Made by a program: the position numbers and the translations under genes | Notes under the pieces: model-generated | The model's input: the letters and a program-made list of their open reading frames with translations, nothing else | The model's database searches: none | What the model was told of the DNA's origin: nothing | DNA from: Lachnospiraceae bacterium | Lineage (GTDB): Bacteria; Bacillota; Clostridia; Lachnospirales; Lachnospiraceae | Assembly: GCA_910575155.1 (NCBI GenBank) | Contig: CAJTDX010000034.1 | Coordinates: forward strand, 1 to 33,499 | Length of the DNA: 33,499 bases | Direction of reading: 5' to 3' | Part shown: positions 23,886 through 32,355 of the stretch, one piece after another | How positions within the stretch are numbered: position 1 is the first letter of the stretch | How the letters are laid out: every line of letters begins with the position of its first letter

Positions 23886-24920
23886 TTGAATATTATAATC
23901 GCACTTATTATTTTCAGTATTATTATTTTATTTCATGAACTGGGACATTTTCTCTTTGCCAAAATAAATGGAATCAGAGTTAATGAGTTTTGCCTGGGTC
24001 TTGGCCCTACCCTGATCGGTTTTACCAAAGGAGAGACAAAGTATTCCCTGAAATTGCTTCCTTTCGGCGGGGCCTGTATCATGGAAGGGGAAGACGGAGA
24101 AAGCCAGGAAGAAGACTCCTTTAACAGTAAGTCTGTCTGGGCAAGAATGAGCGTGGTTGCGGCAGGGCCTATATTTAATTTTATTATGGCATGGGTGTTC
24201 GCATTGATCATCATGTTAAGCGTCGGATATGACAGACCTGCGCTCACCAGCGTAAGGGAAGGATTTCCGGCAGAAGAGGCAGGGCTTCAAAAAGGAGATG
24301 AAATCATCTCCATGAACGGTTCCCGCATCCATTTTTTCCGGGAAATCAGTCAGTATTCCATGTTTCATCCGGGGGAAGAAGTGGAAGTGGTATATGAACG
24401 GGAAGGAACACGTCATACAGTTTCTCTGAATCCCAAAATGGATGAAGAAACAGGACGGCCGATGCTGGGAATGAACGGAAGCCCTTATCGGGAAAGAGGA
24501 AGCTTTCTGCAATCTGTTTCACATAGTTTTTACGAGGTCAAATATCTGATCTGCACCACAGTGGAGAGCCTTCGTATGCTGATAACCGGAAAAGTGGCTC
24601 TGAACGATTTATCCGGTCCCGTGGGAATTGTAAAAGCCATGGGAGATACTTATGACACCAGCCAGTCTGCCGGTGGAACAGGTCTTGCGATCTTAAGTAT
24701 GGTAAATTTTTCCATCTTTCTCTCGGCAAACCTGGGAATCATGAATCTGCTGCCAATTCCGGCGCTGGACGGCGGTCGTCTGCTGTTTCTGATTATTGAA
24801 GCAATCCGCAGAAAGAAAATCTCTCCTGAAAAAGAAGGGATGGTTCATTTTGTAGGACTGGTGGCGCTGATGGCATTGATGGTATTTGTGATGTTTAATG
24901 ATATCCGCAATATCATATAG
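23886..24920 (+). CDS. rseP: Site-2 intramembrane zinc protease (RseP/RasP family)
   Basis: A 344-residue membrane protease. Zinc-binding HELGH at 17-21 lies in the first helix; a PDZ domain follows the second (SVREGFPAEEAGLQKGDEII); the third zinc ligand is in NLLPIPALDGGR near the end. It cuts membrane-anchored regulators such as anti-sigma factors. I prefer the TTG at 23886, with AGGTGG six bases upstream in the end of dxr, over the GTG at 23877 in the same frame, which lacks a good site. The family gene name in Bacillus is rasP. No anti-sigma gene lies in the window to hint at the substrate. Confidence 0.92.
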   Translation: MNIIIALIIFSIIILFHELGHFLFAKINGIRVNEFCLGLGPTLIGFTKGETKYSLKLLPFGGACIMEGEDGESQEEDSFNSKSVWARMSVVAAGPIFNFIMAWVFALIIMLSVGYDRPALTSVREGFPAEEAGLQKGDEIISMNGSRIHFFREISQYSMFHPGEEVEVVYEREGTRHTVSLNPKMDEETGRPMLGMNGSPYRERGSFLQSVSHSFYEVKYLICTTVESLRMLITGKVALNDLSGPVGIVKAMGDTYDTSQSAGGTGLAILSMVNFSIFLSANLGIMNLLPIPALDGGRLLFLIIEAIRRKKISPEKEGMVHFVGLVALMALMVFVMFNDIRNII

Positions 24921-24932
24921 GAGAAATTTTCG

Positions 24933-26000
24933 ATGGATCATACAATTGTAAGAAAAGATACAAAAGAAATACAGATTGGCAACCGGGTCATTGGCAATGG
25001 ACATCCGATTCTGATTCAGTCCATGACAAATACGCAGACAGAAGACATAAAAGGCACGATTGAACAGATACAGCGTCTTACCGCGGCAGGCTGTGAGATT
25101 ATTCGCTGCGCAGTACCGACTATGGAAGCCGCGCAGGCAATCGAAGAAATCAAAAAGGGCATTACGATTCCTCTGGTAGCAGATATTCATTTTGATTATC
25201 GCCTTGCGATTGCAGCTATGGAGCATGGGGCGGATAAAATCCGTATCAATCCCGGCAATATCGGATCGAAGGAACGCATCCGGGCTGTCATTGAAGCGGC
25301 AAAAGACCGCGGCATCCCGATACGTGTAGGAGTCAACAGCGGCTCCCTTGAACAGGATCTGATAGAAAAATATCATGGCGTCACGGCAGAAGGAATTGTG
25401 GAAAGCGCCCTGGACAAGGTGCGTATCATTGAAGAACTCGGATACGATAATCTTGTCATCAGTATTAAATCTTCCGATGTACTGATGTGCGTTAGGGCGC
25501 ACGAACTGATTGCGAAACAGACCGTTTATCCGCTTCATGTGGGAATTACAGAATCCGGTACGATTACCAGTGGAAATATTAAGTCTGCTATAGGACTTGG
25601 CATGATTTTAAGCCAGGGAATCGGAGACACCATAAGGGTATCTCTGACCGGAGATCCCCTGGAAGAGATTAAATCGGCAAAGATTATCCTGCGTACCCTG
25701 GGACTTCGCAAGGGAGGGATTGAGGTCGTGTCCTGTCCAACCTGCGGCAGAACCCAGATTGATTTGATCAGCCTGGCAAATCAGGTGGAAGATCTGGTCA
25801 GCGATATTCCCCTGAATTTGAAAGTAGCGGTTATGGGCTGCGTTGTGAACGGTCCCGGAGAAGCGAAAGAGGCTGATATCGGCATTGCCGGCGGCATCGG
25901 CGAAGGCTTACTGATAAAACATGGAGAAATTTATAAAAAAGTAAAAGAAGAGGAGCTGTTACCCGCCCTCCGTTATGAACTACTGCATTGGAGTGAATAA
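24933..26000 (+). CDS. ispG: 4-hydroxy-3-methylbut-2-en-1-yl diphosphate synthase
   Basis: A 355-residue [4Fe-4S] enzyme of the MEP isoprenoid pathway that converts MEcPP to HMBPP with reducing power from ferredoxin or flavodoxin. Cluster ligands are C268, C271 (SCPTCGRTQ), C303 and E310 (GCVVNGPGEAKEADIG). The N-terminal barrel has VADIHFDYRLA and KIRINPGNIG. ATG 24933 follows TAGGAGAA. It ends four bases before polC. Confidence 0.97.
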   Translation: MDHTIVRKDTKEIQIGNRVIGNGHPILIQSMTNTQTEDIKGTIEQIQRLTAAGCEIIRCAVPTMEAAQAIEEIKKGITIPLVADIHFDYRLAIAAMEHGADKIRINPGNIGSKERIRAVIEAAKDRGIPIRVGVNSGSLEQDLIEKYHGVTAEGIVESALDKVRIIEELGYDNLVISIKSSDVLMCVRAHELIAKQTVYPLHVGITESGTITSGNIKSAIGLGMILSQGIGDTIRVSLTGDPLEEIKSAKIILRTLGLRKGGIEVVSCPTCGRTQIDLISLANQVEDLVSDIPLNLKVAVMGCVVNGPGEAKEADIGIAGGIGEGLLIKHGEIYKKVKEEELLPALRYELLHWSE

Positions 26001-26004
26001 GGAT

Positions 26005-29000
26005 ATGAGCAAGCTGTTTTTTGATGTATTCCCGGATCTGAAAGTTCCCTCAGAAATGGAACGGCTTTTGTCAGAAGTTGAGGTGACAAAAGTTTCTTCT
26101 AACCGTCAGCGTAATCATCTGCGGGTATATTTATTAAGTTCCAGACTGATTGAGAAAAATCATATTTTCCGACTGGAAAAAGATATCAAAAAGCAGCTTT
26201 TTCCCAATCATCCGCTTTCCATCAAAATCATTGAAAAGTTTCAGCTCTCCGGCCAGTTCAACCCTCAAAAGCTGATGCTGGTCTATAAAGACAGTGTGTT
26301 AGAAGAGTTCCGTACATACAGCGTTCTGGAATACAGCGTTCTGAAAACCGCGCGGATGGAATTTCCGGAAGACAGAAAACTCATGCTGATTCTTGAAGAT
26401 TCCGTAGTAGCCAGAGAGAAATCGGAAGAGATGGTGCAGCTCCTGGAAAAAATAATCTGCGAGCGGTGCGGTCTTGACGCAGATATCCAGATCCAATATA
26501 TAAAGCCAACAGAAAAGAAACATAAAAAGAACAGCGACCTGCTGATTCAAAACCAGGTTCATACCATTATTTCCCAGTCTTCCCTTGGAAACAGGGAAAC
26601 AGAAGCATCATTGGCTGAAGCAGAAGAACCGCTTGTTTCTGGTGAATCCGGACAGGCTGCGCAGGCAGCTTCTCTCACGCCGGACGCCGTACTGTCTGCC
26701 GATGGCGCTAAGACAGACAAAGAGCCACAGAAACAGCCAGCCAATTCCGGCGGCAAAAGTTTTTCCGGAAACAGAGGACGCGGAAACTATTCAGGATCTG
26801 GATTTAGGCGTTCTGACAATCCGGATGTCATATACGGACGTGATTTCGAAGAAGAATCCGTTCCCATTGAGCAGATTGCCGGAGAAATGGGAGAAGTGGT
26901 AATCCGTGGAAAAGTACTAAATCTGGAAACCAGGGAAATCCGAAATGAAAAAACCATTATCATGTTTGCCATTACAGATTTTACAGATACGATCATGGTA
27001 AAGATGTTTTCCAAAAATGAATTTGTTCCCAGTATCACGGCCGAGGTGAAAAAGGGCGCGTTTTTAAAAATAAAAGGCGTCACTACCATTGACAGATTTG
27101 ATGGAGAACTTACCATCGGCTCCATTGTGGGGATGAAAAAAATTCAGGATTTTACCAGCAGCAGAATGGATACCAGTCCCCAAAAACGGGTGGAACTGCA
27201 CTGCCATACGAAAATGAGCGATATGGACGGCGTCTCTGAGGTGAAGGACATGATCAAGCGCGCTCAGGCATGGGGACACCCTGCGATTGCAGTGACAGAC
27301 CATGGCGACGTGCAGGCGTTTCCCGATGCCAACCATGCAGTTTCTCCCGGAGATGACTTTAAAATCCTTTATGGTGTGGAAGCCTATCTGGTGGATGATC
27401 TGAAAAATATTATTGAAAACCCCAAAGGGCAAAGCCTGGATGATACGTATGTGGTTTTTGATCTGGAAACCACAGGGTTTTCACCGCTTAACAATAAAAT
27501 TATAGAAATTGGCGCTGTGAAAGTAACAGCAGGGAAAATTACGGACCGTTTTTCCACCTTTGTCAATCCGGAAGTTCCGATTCCCTTTAAAATTGAAGAA
27601 CTTACCGGAATCCGGGATGACATGGTACTCGATGCTCCCAGAATTGAAGAGATTTTGCCTGAATTTGCAGCATTTTGTCAGGGAGCCATTATGGTTGCGC
27701 ACAATGCCGGATTTGATATGAGCTTTATCAGTAAAAATTGTGAGCGACAGAAAATTGCCTGTGAATATACTGTAATTGATACGGTAGCTCTTGCCAGGGT
27801 TTTAATGCCTCAGCTTAACCGTTTTAAATTGGATACCGTAGCCAAAGCGTTAAGGATTTCCCTGGAAAATCATCATCGCGCCGTGGACGACGCGGCCTGT
27901 ACAGCAGAAATTTTCCTCAAATTTATGGAAATGCTAAAAAGCAGGGAGATTGATACTTTAGACCAGGTGAATCAGATGGGAAATGCTTCCATTGATAATA
28001 TCAAAAAGCTGCCCAGCCATCACGCCATTATTCTTGCCACCAATGATACCGGGCGCATCAATCTGTACCGGCTGATCTCCAAGGCGCACCTGACATATTT
28101 TCACAGACAGCCCCGAATACCAAAAAGTGAGTTTATCAAGTATCGGGAAGGGCTGCTGATTGGTTCGGCATGTGAAGCAGGAGAATTGTATCAGGCAATT
28201 TTGCGCGGAAGTTCGGAGGAAGAAATTGCACGTCTGGTGCGCTTTTATGATTATCTGGAAATCCAGCCTCTTGGAAATAATGCTTTTATGTTAAAAGGGG
28301 ACAGCCCCACAGTGGCGTCAGAGGAAGAATTAAAGGACATAAACCGCCGGATTGTCAAATTGGGAGAAGATTTTCATAAGCTGGTGGTGGCAACCTGCGA
28401 CGTGCATTTTCTGGATCCTGAGGACGAAGTATACCGCCGGATTATTATGGCCGGGAAAGGCTTCAAAGATGCCGATGAGCAGCCGCCTCTGTTTTTGCGC
28501 ACGACAGAGGAGATGTTAAAGGAATTTGACTATCTGGGCAGCGATAAGGCGGAAGAGGTAGTGATTACCAATACCAACAAGATTGCGGATATGTGTGAGA
28601 AAATTTCCCCGGTACGCCCGGACAAATGTCCTCCGGTTATTGAAAACTCAGACCAGATGCTGCGGGATATCTGTTATAACAAAGCGCATGAGATTTATGG
28701 AGAGAATCTGCCGGAAATTGTACGCGAACGGCTGGAACGCGAGCTTAATTCCATAATTTCCAATGGTTATGCGGTGATGTATATTATTGCGCAAAAACTG
28801 GTGTGGAAGTCCAATGAGGACGGCTATCTGGTAGGGTCGCGGGGTTCTGTGGGTTCTTCTTTTGTCGCGACGATGTCTGGTATTACAGAGGTAAATCCTC
28901 TGGCTCCCCATTATTACTGCAAGAGCTGCCATTACAGCGATTTTGATTCTCAGGAAGTCCGGGCCTATGCCGGACGCGCCGGCTGCGACATGCCGGATAA

Positions 29001-30525
29001 AAACTGCCCGGTATGCGGTGAGCCTCTGGTAAAAGAAGGTTTTGACATTCCATTTGAAACATTCCTGGGATTTAAGGGAAACAAGGAACCGGATATTGAC
29101 CTGAATTTTTCCGGAGAATACCAGAGCAAGGCACATGCCTACTGCGAAGTAATCTTTGGCTATGGACAGACCTACCGTGCCGGTACGATCGGCACGCTGG
29201 CGGATAAGACTGCATTTGGATATATCAAGAATTATTACGAAGAACGGGGAATACGCAAACGTAATTGTGAAATTGACCGGATCGTCCAGGGATGCGTGGG
29301 CGTCCGCCGCACTACCGGCCAGCATCCAGGAGGCATCATCGTGCTTCCTCTGGGAGAGGAGATACACTCTTTTACCCCCATTCAGCATCCGGCCAATGAT
29401 ATGAATACCGATATTGTGACCACTCATTTTGATTATCACTCCATTGATCATAACCTGCTGAAGCTTGATATTCTGGGACACGACGATCCTACCATGATAA
29501 GAATGCTGGAAGACCTGACAGGAATTGACGCTCAAAAGATCCCGCTGGATGATCCGCATGTCATGTCCCTGTTTCAGAGCACCAAAGCGCTGGGGATTGA
29601 ACCGGAGGATATTGGCGGCTGCCAGCTTGGTTCTCTGGGGATTCCGGAATTTGGTACAGATTTTGTCATTCAGATGCTGATTGATACCAATCCCCAGTCT
29701 TTTTCGGATCTTGTGCGTATTTCCGGTCTTTCTCATGGGACAGATGTGTGGCTGGGCAATGCCCAGACGCTGATTCAGGAAAAGAAAGCCACCATTTCCA
29801 CAGCTATTTGTACCCGTGACGATATCATGACGTATTTAATCGGCATGGGGATAGAAAGCGAACTGAGTTTTACCATAATGGAGAGTGTCCGTAAAGGGAA
29901 AGGCTTAAAACCTGAGTGGGAGCAGGTTATGACAGAACATGACGTGCCGGACTGGTATATCTGGTCCTGCAAAAAAATCAAATACATGTTCCCCAAAGCC
30001 CACGCAGCGGCTTATGTAATGATGGCATGGCGCATCGCATATTGCAAAGTATTTCATCCGCTTGCCTACTATGCAGCGTTCTTCAGCATCCGTGCCACAT
30101 CTTTTAGCTATGAACTGATGTGCCAGGGAAAAGAGAAACTGAATTATTTTCTTGCGGATTATGAACGCCGAAAAGATACTCTTACCAAAAAAGAGCAGGA
30201 CACAATAAAAGATATGAAAATTGTACAGGAAATGTACGCCAGAGGTTTTGAATTTATGCCTATGGATATTTTCACGGCACAGGCTCACGCTTTTCAGATT
30301 ATGGAGGGAAAACTTATGCCTTCCTTGGACAGTATTGAAGGTCTGGGAGATAAGGCGGCGGAGGCGGTGGTGGAAGCAGCAAAAGACGGCCCGTTTCTTT
30401 CTAAGGACGATTTCCGCCAGCGTACCAAAGTTTCAAAAACAGTGATAGATTTTATGAGTGATCTGGGCATTCTGGGAAATCTGCCGGAATCTAACCAGTT
30501 GTCGTTGTTTGATTTTCAGGGGTAA
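26005..30525 (+). CDS. polC: DNA polymerase III PolC-type, catalytic subunit
   Basis: A 1506-residue replicative polymerase of low-GC Gram-positives. Order: N-terminal domains (about 1-190), a low-complexity Gly/Ser/Ala/Arg linker (about 195-275, containing RGRGNYSGSG), OB fold (about 295-380), PHP domain with H399 and H401, DEDDh proofreading exonuclease inserted from about 480 (D486 and E488 in FDLETTG), polymerase core with D1030 and D1032 (PDIDLNFSGEY), a zinc-binding cysteine set at 972, 975, 994, 1001 and 1004, helix-hairpin-helix near the end, and a C-terminal QLSLFDF that matches the beta-clamp motif. ATG 26005 is chosen over an ATG ten codons upstream inside ispG. Last gene of the uppS operon. 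Confidence 0.97.
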   Translation: MSKLFFDVFPDLKVPSEMERLLSEVEVTKVSSNRQRNHLRVYLLSSRLIEKNHIFRLEKDIKKQLFPNHPLSIKIIEKFQLSGQFNPQKLMLVYKDSVLEEFRTYSVLEYSVLKTARMEFPEDRKLMLILEDSVVAREKSEEMVQLLEKIICERCGLDADIQIQYIKPTEKKHKKNSDLLIQNQVHTIISQSSLGNRETEASLAEAEEPLVSGESGQAAQAASLTPDAVLSADGAKTDKEPQKQPANSGGKSFSGNRGRGNYSGSGFRRSDNPDVIYGRDFEEESVPIEQIAGEMGEVVIRGKVLNLETREIRNEKTIIMFAITDFTDTIMVKMFSKNEFVPSITAEVKKGAFLKIKGVTTIDRFDGELTIGSIVGMKKIQDFTSSRMDTSPQKRVELHCHTKMSDMDGVSEVKDMIKRAQAWGHPAIAVTDHGDVQAFPDANHAVSPGDDFKILYGVEAYLVDDLKNIIENPKGQSLDDTYVVFDLETTGFSPLNNKIIEIGAVKVTAGKITDRFSTFVNPEVPIPFKIEELTGIRDDMVLDAPRIEEILPEFAAFCQGAIMVAHNAGFDMSFISKNCERQKIACEYTVIDTVALARVLMPQLNRFKLDTVAKALRISLENHHRAVDDAACTAEIFLKFMEMLKSREIDTLDQVNQMGNASIDNIKKLPSHHAIILATNDTGRINLYRLISKAHLTYFHRQPRIPKSEFIKYREGLLIGSACEAGELYQAILRGSSEEEIARLVRFYDYLEIQPLGNNAFMLKGDSPTVASEEELKDINRRIVKLGEDFHKLVVATCDVHFLDPEDEVYRRIIMAGKGFKDADEQPPLFLRTTEEMLKEFDYLGSDKAEEVVITNTNKIADMCEKISPVRPDKCPPVIENSDQMLRDICYNKAHEIYGENLPEIVRERLERELNSIISNGYAVMYIIAQKLVWKSNEDGYLVGSRGSVGSSFVATMSGITEVNPLAPHYYCKSCHYSDFDSQEVRAYAGRAGCDMPDKNCPVCGEPLVKEGFDIPFETFLGFKGNKEPDIDLNFSGEYQSKAHAYCEVIFGYGQTYRAGTIGTLADKTAFGYIKNYYEERGIRKRNCEIDRIVQGCVGVRRTTGQHPGGIIVLPLGEEIHSFTPIQHPANDMNTDIVTTHFDYHSIDHNLLKLDILGHDDPTMIRMLEDLTGIDAQKIPLDDPHVMSLFQSTKALGIEPEDIGGCQLGSLGIPEFGTDFVIQMLIDTNPQSFSDLVRISGLSHGTDVWLGNAQTLIQEKKATISTAICTRDDIMTYLIGMGIESELSFTIMESVRKGKGLKPEWEQVMTEHDVPDWYIWSCKKIKYMFPKAHAAAYVMMAWRIAYCKVFHPLAYYAAFFSIRATSFSYELMCQGKEKLNYFLADYERRKDTLTKKEQDTIKDMKIVQEMYARGFEFMPMDIFTAQAHAFQIMEGKLMPSLDSIEGLGDKAAEAVVEAAKDGPFLSKDDFRQRTKVSKTVIDFMSDLGILGNLPESNQLSLFDFQG

Positions 30526-30605
30526 TTCCCGAAGATCCATTAAGAGAACATGACGGCTCTGTTTCTTAAGACGGAGTTGTTAACATTTAAAAGGAGGAAT
30601 ACATT

Positions 30606-30935
30606 ATGACGTATGAAGAATTTTTTCAGGAAGTAAGAGAAACCTTAATCAATGCAGATGTCAGCGATATTGAGGAACATCTGGCATACCAGTTTAACAT
30701 TACCGGCGAAGAAGCTGGAAGTTTCTATCTGGAAGTAAAAGACGGCAGTCTTTATGTGGAACCTTATGAATATCATGACAGAGACGTTATCTTTACCTGC
30801 TCTGCAAAGACTTTACGCAAAATCGCCAAAGGAAAATTAGACCCTGTTGTGGCGGTGACATTACAAAAACTGAAAGTAGACGGAAATATTGACAAAGCGT
30901 TAAAGCTGAAAAAAATGATTAGTAAAAAAGATTAA
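30606..30935 (+). CDS. SCP2 sterol-binding-domain protein
   Basis: A 109-residue single-domain protein. The pattern GSFYLEVKDGSLYVEPYEYH, followed by ADVIFTCSAKTLRKIAKGKL-like spacing (here RDVIFTCSAKTLRKIA), then LKVDGNIDKALKLKKM, is that of the SCP2 lipid-transfer fold. Bacterial members probably bind fatty acyl or other hydrophobic ligands; sterols are not expected here. AAAAGGAGG precedes the ATG. It stands 80 bases after polC with a bulged hairpin (30540-30569) but no T-run between, so read-through from the polC operon is possible. Specific role unknown. Confidence 0.85.
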   Translation: MTYEEFFQEVRETLINADVSDIEEHLAYQFNITGEEAGSFYLEVKDGSLYVEPYEYHDRDVIFTCSAKTLRKIAKGKLDPVVAVTLQKLKVDGNIDKALKLKKMISKKD

Positions 30936-30950
30936 TAAGATCGTAAATTT

Positions 30951-30990
30951 AACCGCCGTTCTTTATATGATTCAGGAGAACGGCGGTTTT
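30951..30990. terminator. Terminator between SCP2 gene and xpt
   Basis: Perfect 12-bp inverted repeat, 30951-30962 and 30977-30988, GC-rich core CCGCCG, 14-base loop, TTTT at 30987-30990. It sits only seven bases past the end of xpt and can serve both converging genes, though the minus-strand side has only a short T tract. Confidence 0.85.
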
Positions 30991-30997
30991 GTTGCGG

Positions 30998-31570
30998 CTA
31001 TTCTTTGAACTTGATATAATTTTCTGACATTTCTTCGATTTGTGCCAATGCGTAAACTTCAATTCCCTGAGCAGCCAGCTTTGCATGTCCGGGCTGAAAT
31101 GATTTCTCTATAAGAACGGCAAGTCCCGCAATGGTGGCATGAGACATGCGCAGCAGTCGAAGCGCAGCCGTGGCGGCTTCTCCGTTGGCAAGAAAATCAT
31201 CTACAATCAGAACATGATCCTGGGCATTGATATATTTTTTGGAAAGCGTCAGTTCATAATTGGTTTCTTTGGTAAAGGATGTAACCACAGTCTGGTACAG
31301 ATCCTGATTCAGAATTTTAGAAGGCTGTTTTTTCAGGATAATCAGGGGAACGCCTAAGGCTGAAGCCGTCATAAGCGCAGGAGCAATACCGGAGCTTTCA
31401 ATGGTTGCAACCTTTGTGATATTCTGGTTTTTAAAATGAGTGGCAATATCTTCGCCAATTTTCTGCATGAGTTCTGGATCGATCTGGTGATTAATAAAAC
31501 TGTCAACTTTTAAAATATGTTCATTTACTGCGATACCGTCCTGTTTGATTTTATCTTTTAATAATTCCAT
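30998..31570 (-). CDS. xpt: Xanthine phosphoribosyltransferase
   Basis: A 190-residue cytoplasmic salvage enzyme that makes XMP from xanthine and PRPP. The PRPP loop VLIVDDFLANGEA lies near 120-132, and the family start MELLKDKIKQDGIAVNEHIL and ESSGIAPALMTA are clear. AGAGGTGAAGG precedes the ATG on the minus strand. Firmicute xpt genes are often preceded by a purine riboswitch; the roughly 110-base leader here does not show one. Confidence 0.95.
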   Translation of the reverse strand: MELLKDKIKQDGIAVNEHILKVDSFINHQIDPELMQKIGEDIATHFKNQNITKVATIESSGIAPALMTASALGVPLIILKKQPSKILNQDLYQTVVTSFTKETNYELTLSKKYINAQDHVLIVDDFLANGEAATAALRLLRMSHATIAGLAVLIEKSFQPGHAKLAAQGIEVYALAQIEEMSENYIKFKE

Positions 31571-31626
31571 ATTCCTTCACCTCTGAAAATGTAATTGTGT
31601 ATATATTTTGGCAAGTACGATGCTGC

Positions 31627-31651
31627 GATATTCCACCGCCGGAGTAATATC
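31627..31651 (-). other. Hairpin in the xpt leader
   Basis: GATATT (31627-31632) pairs with AATATC (31646-31651), with CC/GG pairs inside. No T-run follows. It is the only clear structure in the leader and does not match the conserved purine riboswitch core. Confidence 0.35.
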
Positions 31652-31682
31652 TGAAATTAATGTTACCTGCTGGTTCTGTCGA

Positions 31683-31691
31683 TGTTATTAT
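31683..31691 (+). promoter_or_regulatory. Candidate extended -10 promoter of rlmH, overlapping the xpt promoter
   Basis: TGTTATTAT at 31683-31691 has a TG before a near-consensus -10, with TTACCT 17 bases upstream. It overlaps the -10 of the divergent xpt promoter, so the two may compete for RNA polymerase. Confidence 0.35.
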
Positions 31692-31718
31692 TATAAATGA
31701 AATTGGCAAATATTACAA
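31690..31718 (-). promoter_or_regulatory. Promoter of xpt
   Basis: On the minus strand TTGTAA (31718-31713), 17 bases, TATAAT (31695-31690). Predicts a leader of about 110 bases. Confidence 0.65.
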
Positions 31719-31741
31719 CATAGAAGGAGCGTTAATTTATA

Positions 31742-32221
31742 ATGAAAATATCCGTCCTGACAGTGGGAAAAATAAAAGAAAGCTTTTATAAACAGGCGAT
31801 AGAAGAATTTCAAAAACGTCTGGGCCGTTACTGTAAATTAGAGATCATTGAAGTGGCAGATGAAAAAACGCCTGATTGTGCCAGTGCGGCTGAAGAAATG
31901 CAGATTAAGGAACGGGAGGGGCAGAGATTGCTGAAATATATCCGGGAAGACGCCTGGGTCTGCGCGCTTGCAATTAGCGGAAACATGATGGATTCTGAGG
32001 AATTGTCTGAAAAGATTGAAAAACTGGGAATTCAGGGGATCAGCCACATCCAGTTTGTGATTGGAGGCTCGCTTGGATTGTGTGATTCTGTTTTAAAACA
32101 TGCTGATTTTAAATTGAGTTTTTCTAAAATGACTTTTCCGCATCAGTTGATGCGGGTAATTTTGCTGGAACAAATTTATCGAAGTTACCGGATTATGCGC
32201 AAAGAGCCATATCACAAGTAA
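31742..32221 (+). CDS. rlmH: 23S rRNA (pseudouridine-1915-N3)-methyltransferase RlmH
   Basis: A 159-residue SPOUT-fold methyltransferase (known as OrfX in staphylococci) that methylates pseudouridine 1915 in helix 69 of 23S rRNA. The SAM-binding knot reads FVIGGSLGLCD, and the end FPHQLMRVILLEQIYRSYRI with final PYHK is the universal C-terminus. AAGGAG lies 12 bases before the ATG, slightly long spacing. The 3' end of this gene is the classic integration site of SCC elements, and here a diverged second copy of that end lies 1.1 kb downstream. Confidence 0.96.
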   Translation: MKISVLTVGKIKESFYKQAIEEFQKRLGRYCKLEIIEVADEKTPDCASAAEEMQIKEREGQRLLKYIREDAWVCALAISGNMMDSEELSEKIEKLGIQGISHIQFVIGGSLGLCDSVLKHADFKLSFSKMTFPHQLMRVILLEQIYRSYRIMRKEPYHK

Positions 32222-32231
32222 GGGCGAAAGG
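32205..32231 (+). repeat. Direct repeat copy 1: 3' end of rlmH (att-like)
   Basis: The 27 bases spanning the last codons of rlmH (PYHK, TAA) plus AGGGCGAAAGG match the segment at 33313-33339 at 23 of 27 positions. All four differences are transitions, three at third codon positions and one changing the stop TAA to TGA. See copy 2. Confidence 0.8.
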
Positions 32232-32295
32232 ATCACTGATTGAGAGAAATGTTTTTTCTTCTCATATTTCAGCTAAGTGAATTTTTATATTGCCA

Positions 32296-32329
32296 TAACC
32301 ATCTGAACTGACAGAAAGCTGGTTATTTT
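32296..32329 (+). terminator. Weak terminator-like hairpin after rlmH
   Basis: TAACCA (32296-32301) pairs with TGGTTA (32320-32325), with TCTG/CAGA inside and TTTT just after. It would end rlmH transcription before the next gene. Confidence 0.4.
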
Positions 32330-32355
32330 GAAAGAATAAAAACCATAAAAGCAAA

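Noticed and set aside
30540-30569. Terminator after polC
   Set aside because: A bulged 10-11 bp stem is present but no T-run follows on the plus strand.
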